Positions 5,273 to 8,811 of a stretch of DNA of 8,811 nucleotides are shown here, piece by piece. Position 1 is the first letter of the stretch. Each line of letters opens with the position of its first letter. The stretch is taken from NCBI GenBank assembly GCA_018825765.1, contig JAHKAQ010000069.1, positions 1 to 8,811 on the forward strand, given 5' to 3'. The notes beneath the pieces were generated by a model. It saw only the letters and a program-made list of their open reading frames with translations, did no database searches and was not told where the DNA came from. Origin of the DNA: Patescibacteria group bacterium (GTDB taxonomy: Bacteria; Patescibacteriota; Minisyncoccia; CAIUEV01; JAHKAQ01). The translations under genes were made by a program, and so were the position numbers.

Positions 5273-6442
5273 ATGGCTGTATCAAGCAAAGAATCAAAAG
5301 CCAATATTCAAAACCTTTTAGGGCTTGGCTTAAGCCAAGAACAGTTAGGATCTGAAAGCTACGGAGACAAAATGAACCCAAATGAGATGAATGCCATTAT
5401 TCAAAAATATGGATTGTCTAAGCCTTCGTCTTTATCTACCGCCATTAATAGCAGTCAGCCGGCTAATCAAGCCTTAGCGACAACCGCTAATGGGGTAGCC
5501 ACCCGAACAACAGTATCTGATTTGCTTTCGCAATTCGGCGGATCGGGAGATTTAGGAAACCTTGCCGCTCCAGTTTTTAATTTTGAGCAAGCCTACAAAG
5601 AATTGCTGGAAAGTAACGGAGTTGCGCCGCTGGAAACACGGCTTAATCAGTTAAAAACGGACGAGCAAACCACCTATGACCAGTTTATGACAAATAAGCG
5701 CGCGGAAGAGAGTAAAAGCGGCCTTGTTCCAATTAACGTGGTTGAGGGAAGAATCGGCGAGCAAGGAAAGAATACTCAAAACCTGCTCGATACTATCACC
5801 CGCGAGAAATCATCTGTCACGGACGAACTAAACACCAAATACAACACCATTAATCAGCTAATGACTTTCAAGAATATGAACTACCAGGTGGCCCGGGATT
5901 TGTATGATGAGGTAAAGGGCGCTCAGGAAAGGATTGAGAACTTTCAGGTACAATATGCTGACGCAGGAATTAGCCTTACCGATAGCTTCGACATAATTGC
6001 TTCTAAGATTGCCGCATCGGAAGATAAATCAACGATTAAGCAATTAAAGACTCAATACCCAACAGCTAAGATTACATCCAGTATGAGCTTCGACGAGGCG
6101 ATTGACGCGATTGGCAAGAATATGGAAAAGAGCGATCTGGAAGACGCTTATAAGGCAATTTACGGTTCTAAACCAAAAGGATTAAGCAGTAATGAAATAA
6201 AGAAAAAGATTGAAAAATATTATAAATCTGAGAAAACATATCAGGATAAAAAAAGAGCATTGGAGCTTCAGGAAGCAGAGCTATCTATCGCTAAGAGTAA
6301 AAAAAGTTTATCTGATTCAAGCATTCCATTATCACCCATAGGAATAGACTGGTCTAATTTAGAAGATGTAAATACTTATCAAAATATCCTTGATACAGGA
6401 GGAGGACTTATGGGAATTTCACAATTATACTTAAATCAATAA
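5273..6442 (+). CDS. Helical coiled-coil phage protein, probable internal virion or tail component
   Basis: This 389-residue protein lacks signal peptide, membrane span and cysteine. Residues 1-100 are low-complexity Ser/Asn/Ala-rich with short helices. About 103-245 is a long helical, coiled-coil region. It runs from FNFEQAYKELLESNGVAPLE (103-122), through VVEGRIGEQGKNTQNLLDTI (156-175), to LNTKYNTINQL (186-196). A second helical part follows (250-345, Lys-rich, including EKYYKSEKTYQDKKRALELQ 314-333). The tail is Ser/Pro-rich and ends in a conserved-looking segment (IDWSNLEDVNTYQNILDTGG, 358-377). The 'coiled coil, GRI.EQ, coiled coil' layout is one I associate with unannotated structural proteins of metagenomic phages. 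Position just upstream of a giant virion-type gene suggests an internal, ejection or tape-measure-linked role. No enzyme motif is visible. The ATG at 5273 follows the leader gaaataatt; the stop is 1 base before the next ATG. Confidence 0.75.
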   Translation: MAVSSKESKANIQNLLGLGLSQEQLGSESYGDKMNPNEMNAIIQKYGLSKPSSLSTAINSSQPANQALATTANGVATRTTVSDLLSQFGGSGDLGNLAAPVFNFEQAYKELLESNGVAPLETRLNQLKTDEQTTYDQFMTNKRAEESKSGLVPINVVEGRIGEQGKNTQNLLDTITREKSSVTDELNTKYNTINQLMTFKNMNYQVARDLYDEVKGAQERIENFQVQYADAGISLTDSFDIIASKIAASEDKSTIKQLKTQYPTAKITSSMSFDEAIDAIGKNMEKSDLEDAYKAIYGSKPKGLSSNEIKKKIEKYYKSEKTYQDKKRALELQEAELSIAKSKKSLSDSSIPLSPIGIDWSNLEDVNTYQNILDTGGGLMGISQLYLNQ

Positions 6443-6443
6443 A

Positions 6444-8811
6444 ATGACCGAAAAAGAAAAAGAACGCCTAAGACAACTTGCTTTAAGAAATGAAATATTA
6501 AAAGCCAAGTCTTTAGGCGTTGACACGCAAACAATTAAAAGAAAATTTTACGAGGCCGGAGCAGACATGGAAGCGGTAGATGAAGAATTGGGAGTAATGA
6601 ATAGCGCTTATGGACAGGAAGATAAAATTCAAGACGATCTTGATACCAAAGCCCAGGAAAAATTAGGAACTGGAACTTTATTGCAACAATATTATACGAA
6701 CAGGTCTTTGGTTGAAAACATCAAGAAATATCGAGAAGAATACTTAAAAGTAACAGAGGATAATAAGTTGCTACCAACGGAAATAGCAGGAGAAAATTCC
6801 GCAAAACTAAAGGCTATGTACAATGATATTATCTTTCAAGTAGCTCAATCCGAGGGAACCGGAGCCTTGCAAGAAGCTGACAGAAAAATAGTTGAAGACA
6901 TGTTACCGGATGTGTCCACGTCTAATCCCATTAAAATTGGGGGTCAACTATTAAGAGGTGGACGTAAAGGGAATGAGGAATCATTTAACACCTTAATGGA
7001 TACGTTTAAGCGAAGAATAGAAATTCTTTCAGGAGAGAAGTTCCAGGAGAACAATGCGCTTGATCAAAAAACACAGCCAAACACAACGCAGGAAGTAAAA
7101 GCACAACCGGTTGCCAATATGAAAGCCGAATTTGACCGCTCTATGGCTTATGCTAAAGCTAATCCCAACGATCCTAATTCTCAAAAATTTATAGAAATGG
7201 TAAATAGCGGGAAAATTGATTCTGACACCGGTAAATTAATTATGAGTGGCCAATCAGCACAAAATCCGCCTTATGGAACAACAGATGAAGGGTTGCAAAA
7301 ATGGGCCGACGAAAACCCTGAAGCTTTTGATAGTTGGGCAGACAAGCAAGGATGGACGGGTAACACAGCAAGCAGAATACAGACACAACCCACAGAACCA
7401 AAAGAAACTACAGTCGAAAAAGTTGGTGATTTTATAGGTGCGACCAATCTTGCAAAAGGAGCAGGATCTGCTCTTTTCCTTAATAGTGCCTATGGAAAAG
7501 AATTACAGAGAAAGGCACAAGAAGGTGACAAAGCTTCAATCGAGGCCTTGAAGGAAGTAATGAATGAAACACCTACGGGTAAAGAAATTATAGGAAGCGC
7601 GGCTTTAACCGCATTAAATATTCTCACTTTTGGGAGTGCCGGGGAAGCAAAGGCTGGTATTGCTGCAACTGGAAAATTAATTGGAAAAGAGGGAATAAAA
7701 CAAGTCGCCAAAGGCGCAGGAAGAAAAATATTGGAAAATATCGGCTTAGGAGGATTATATGGCGCGGCAGGCGCGGCTGAACAGGATAAAAATTTGGAAG
7801 AGGGAATAAAGGAAACCGCTATCTCAGCTGGAGTTGGGGGAGCCATTTCTAGCCTAGGCGTTGGATTAAGTAAGATGGCCAAAGACAGATTGGCTGAATT
7901 ACCAGGAAAAACCCAAAGAGCGGTAAGACAAATCATTCAAGGAGAAACTAAGGACCAAGAAAAAGCCTTAAGGGCATTGCAAACAATAGACACTGCCAAT
8001 GTGAAAAATTATGAAGAGTTAAGAAATGTCATCAATAAGGAAAATAAAAATCTTGGGAAAGTAATGGATATAATTTTATCTAGAGATCCGACTCAAAGAA
8101 AATTAAATACTTTGGCAGAGGTTACTAAGGTTGGTGGCAAAAAAGTTAAGACTAATTACGTCAAGCAATCCCTCAATAATCTCCAAGAGCTTTATAAATC
8201 AACAAACAGCCCGGCTGATCTACAGCGAATTAAGAATTTAGCTCAAAAAGCTAACAAGCAAGGATTAACTATTAAGGAAATCAACGACATCGCTAAAGAG
8301 TATGGAATTGAATTTGGGGAGAAAGCATTTAGCAAGCTTGGCGATCCAAGAACATCCGTTAATTCAGTTGCTTACGAAAATACAAGAAAGGGAGTCAAAA
8401 AAACTTTAAGGACATTGTTCCCCGATACAATATCTCAAAAAATCGATGAACAATTTACAAATAATTTAAACACTCAAAGGCTAGTTAAGAAGATGGTCGA
8501 GAAAGTTAATAATTTAGAGCAAAAAATTGATGAAAGAAAATTGTCTGAAAAGTTTGGCCGAGCAGTCGGAAAGGCGTTTAACGCTATTCCCGTACTAGGA
8601 GGAGGAGCTAGGGGAATATTGCAATCCTTTGTCCCGAGCAATGCTGGAAATAAAATGATGAACGCGATTGCCTTACAAGACGCACTTGAAAGCAATTTAA
8701 GGGCTGTTAAAAAGCCAGAAAAATTTGTAGATAAATTATCCAAAATGCTAGAGGAAAAAAGCAGGCGAGGAACAAAAATAACACAAGGAGTGGTTCAAAG
8801 TATCTTACAGG
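6444..8811 (+). CDS. Very large internal virion / ejection- or tape-measure-like protein (3' end outside window)
   Basis: The frame opens at ATG 6444, one base after the previous stop, and stays open for 789 codons to the window edge. Segments: charged N-terminal helices (1-110). Next is SEGTGALQEADRKIVEDMLP (136-155), an 'aspartate plus LP' motif of a kind often seen in large helical phage virion proteins. A variable, Gln/Asn/Thr-rich linker follows (200-325). A glycine/alanine-rich hydrophobic centre (375-475) contains GKEIIGSAALTALNILTFGS, GIAATGKLIG, IGLGGLYGAAGAA and SAGVGGAISSLGVGLS. Helical regions (485-700) include FGEKAFSKLGDPRTSVNSVA (624-643) and YENTRKGVKKTLRTLFP (644-660). A second Gly-rich patch (IPVLGGGARGIL, 715-726) lies near the window end. 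GxxxG-type hydrophobic patches in otherwise charged proteins are typical of phage proteins that enter or cross the host membrane during DNA ejection. No lysozyme or peptidase motif is seen in the visible part. Tape-measure protein is the main alternative. Confidence 0.85.
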   Translation, partial: MTEKEKERLRQLALRNEILKAKSLGVDTQTIKRKFYEAGADMEAVDEELGVMNSAYGQEDKIQDDLDTKAQEKLGTGTLLQQYYTNRSLVENIKKYREEYLKVTEDNKLLPTEIAGENSAKLKAMYNDIIFQVAQSEGTGALQEADRKIVEDMLPDVSTSNPIKIGGQLLRGGRKGNEESFNTLMDTFKRRIEILSGEKFQENNALDQKTQPNTTQEVKAQPVANMKAEFDRSMAYAKANPNDPNSQKFIEMVNSGKIDSDTGKLIMSGQSAQNPPYGTTDEGLQKWADENPEAFDSWADKQGWTGNTASRIQTQPTEPKETTVEKVGDFIGATNLAKGAGSALFLNSAYGKELQRKAQEGDKASIEALKEVMNETPTGKEIIGSAALTALNILTFGSAGEAKAGIAATGKLIGKEGIKQVAKGAGRKILENIGLGGLYGAAGAAEQDKNLEEGIKETAISAGVGGAISSLGVGLSKMAKDRLAELPGKTQRAVRQIIQGETKDQEKALRALQTIDTANVKNYEELRNVINKENKNLGKVMDIILSRDPTQRKLNTLAEVTKVGGKKVKTNYVKQSLNNLQELYKSTNSPADLQRIKNLAQKANKQGLTIKEINDIAKEYGIEFGEKAFSKLGDPRTSVNSVAYENTRKGVKKTLRTLFPDTISQKIDEQFTNNLNTQRLVKKMVEKVNNLEQKIDERKLSEKFGRAVGKAFNAIPVLGGGARGILQSFVPSNAGNKMMNAIALQDALESNLRAVKKPEKFVDKLSKMLEEKSRRGTKITQGVVQSILQ

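Noticed and set aside
7246..7437. 63-residue plus-strand open frame
   Set aside because: It lies in another frame inside the uninterrupted giant gene, and its Lys/Gln-rich translation shows no domain features.
7490..7936. 148-residue minus-strand open frame with hydrophobic, Pro/Ala-rich translation that looks like membrane helices
   Set aside because: The hydrophobicity is the antisense image of the Gly/Ala-rich, Lys/Glu-containing centre of the giant plus-strand protein. There is no independent start signal.

Overview
This window looks like part of the late structural (tail, fibre and internal virion) region of a tailed bacteriophage or prophage. It has eight plus-strand genes packed with 1 to 16 bases between them, plus one minus-strand gene. 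No tRNA, rRNA, CRISPR array, integrase, transposase or insertion sequence was seen. Overall GC is moderate (roughly low 40s by eye), and the standard stop codons TAA and TGA are used.

The host cannot be named from this window. One clue is that none of the seven intact plus-strand starts has a usable Shine-Dalgarno sequence. They have A/T-rich leaders instead (for example taaaaaattATG, gaaataattATG, caataaaATG). Such leaders are common in Bacteroidota and in candidate-phylum (Patescibacteria-like) genomes and their phages. The style of the large virion proteins reminds me of uncultured, metagenome-derived phages, but that is an impression and not a search result.

Layout: 1-218 is the C-terminal end of a beta-rich structural protein. 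228-1037 is a glycine-rich adhesin-like protein. 1041-1361 is a small membrane-anchored coiled-coil protein. 1363-2802 is a beta-propeller-like virion protein. 2808-4421 is a tail fibre or appendage protein ending in a Peptidase_G2 (autoproteolytic, intramolecular-chaperone type) domain. 4425-4967 on the minus strand is a convergent, moron-like gene for an exported or membrane-anchored coiled-coil protein with four C-terminal cysteines. It has its own consensus -10 box in the only real intergenic gap (4968-5034). Plus-strand genes resume with a 73-residue unknown protein (5035-5256), a 389-residue coiled-coil protein (5273-6442) and a very large open protein (6444 to the window end, at least 789 residues) with a glycine-zipper hydrophobic centre.

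Working model (inference): the first half encodes host-contact parts (fibre, Gly-rich adhesin, propeller, self-processing appendage). The second half encodes internal or ejection (or tape-measure-like) proteins. The minus-strand gene is an independently transcribed cargo gene between the two blocks. The strongest family call is the Peptidase_G2 domain; most other genes are described by architecture only.
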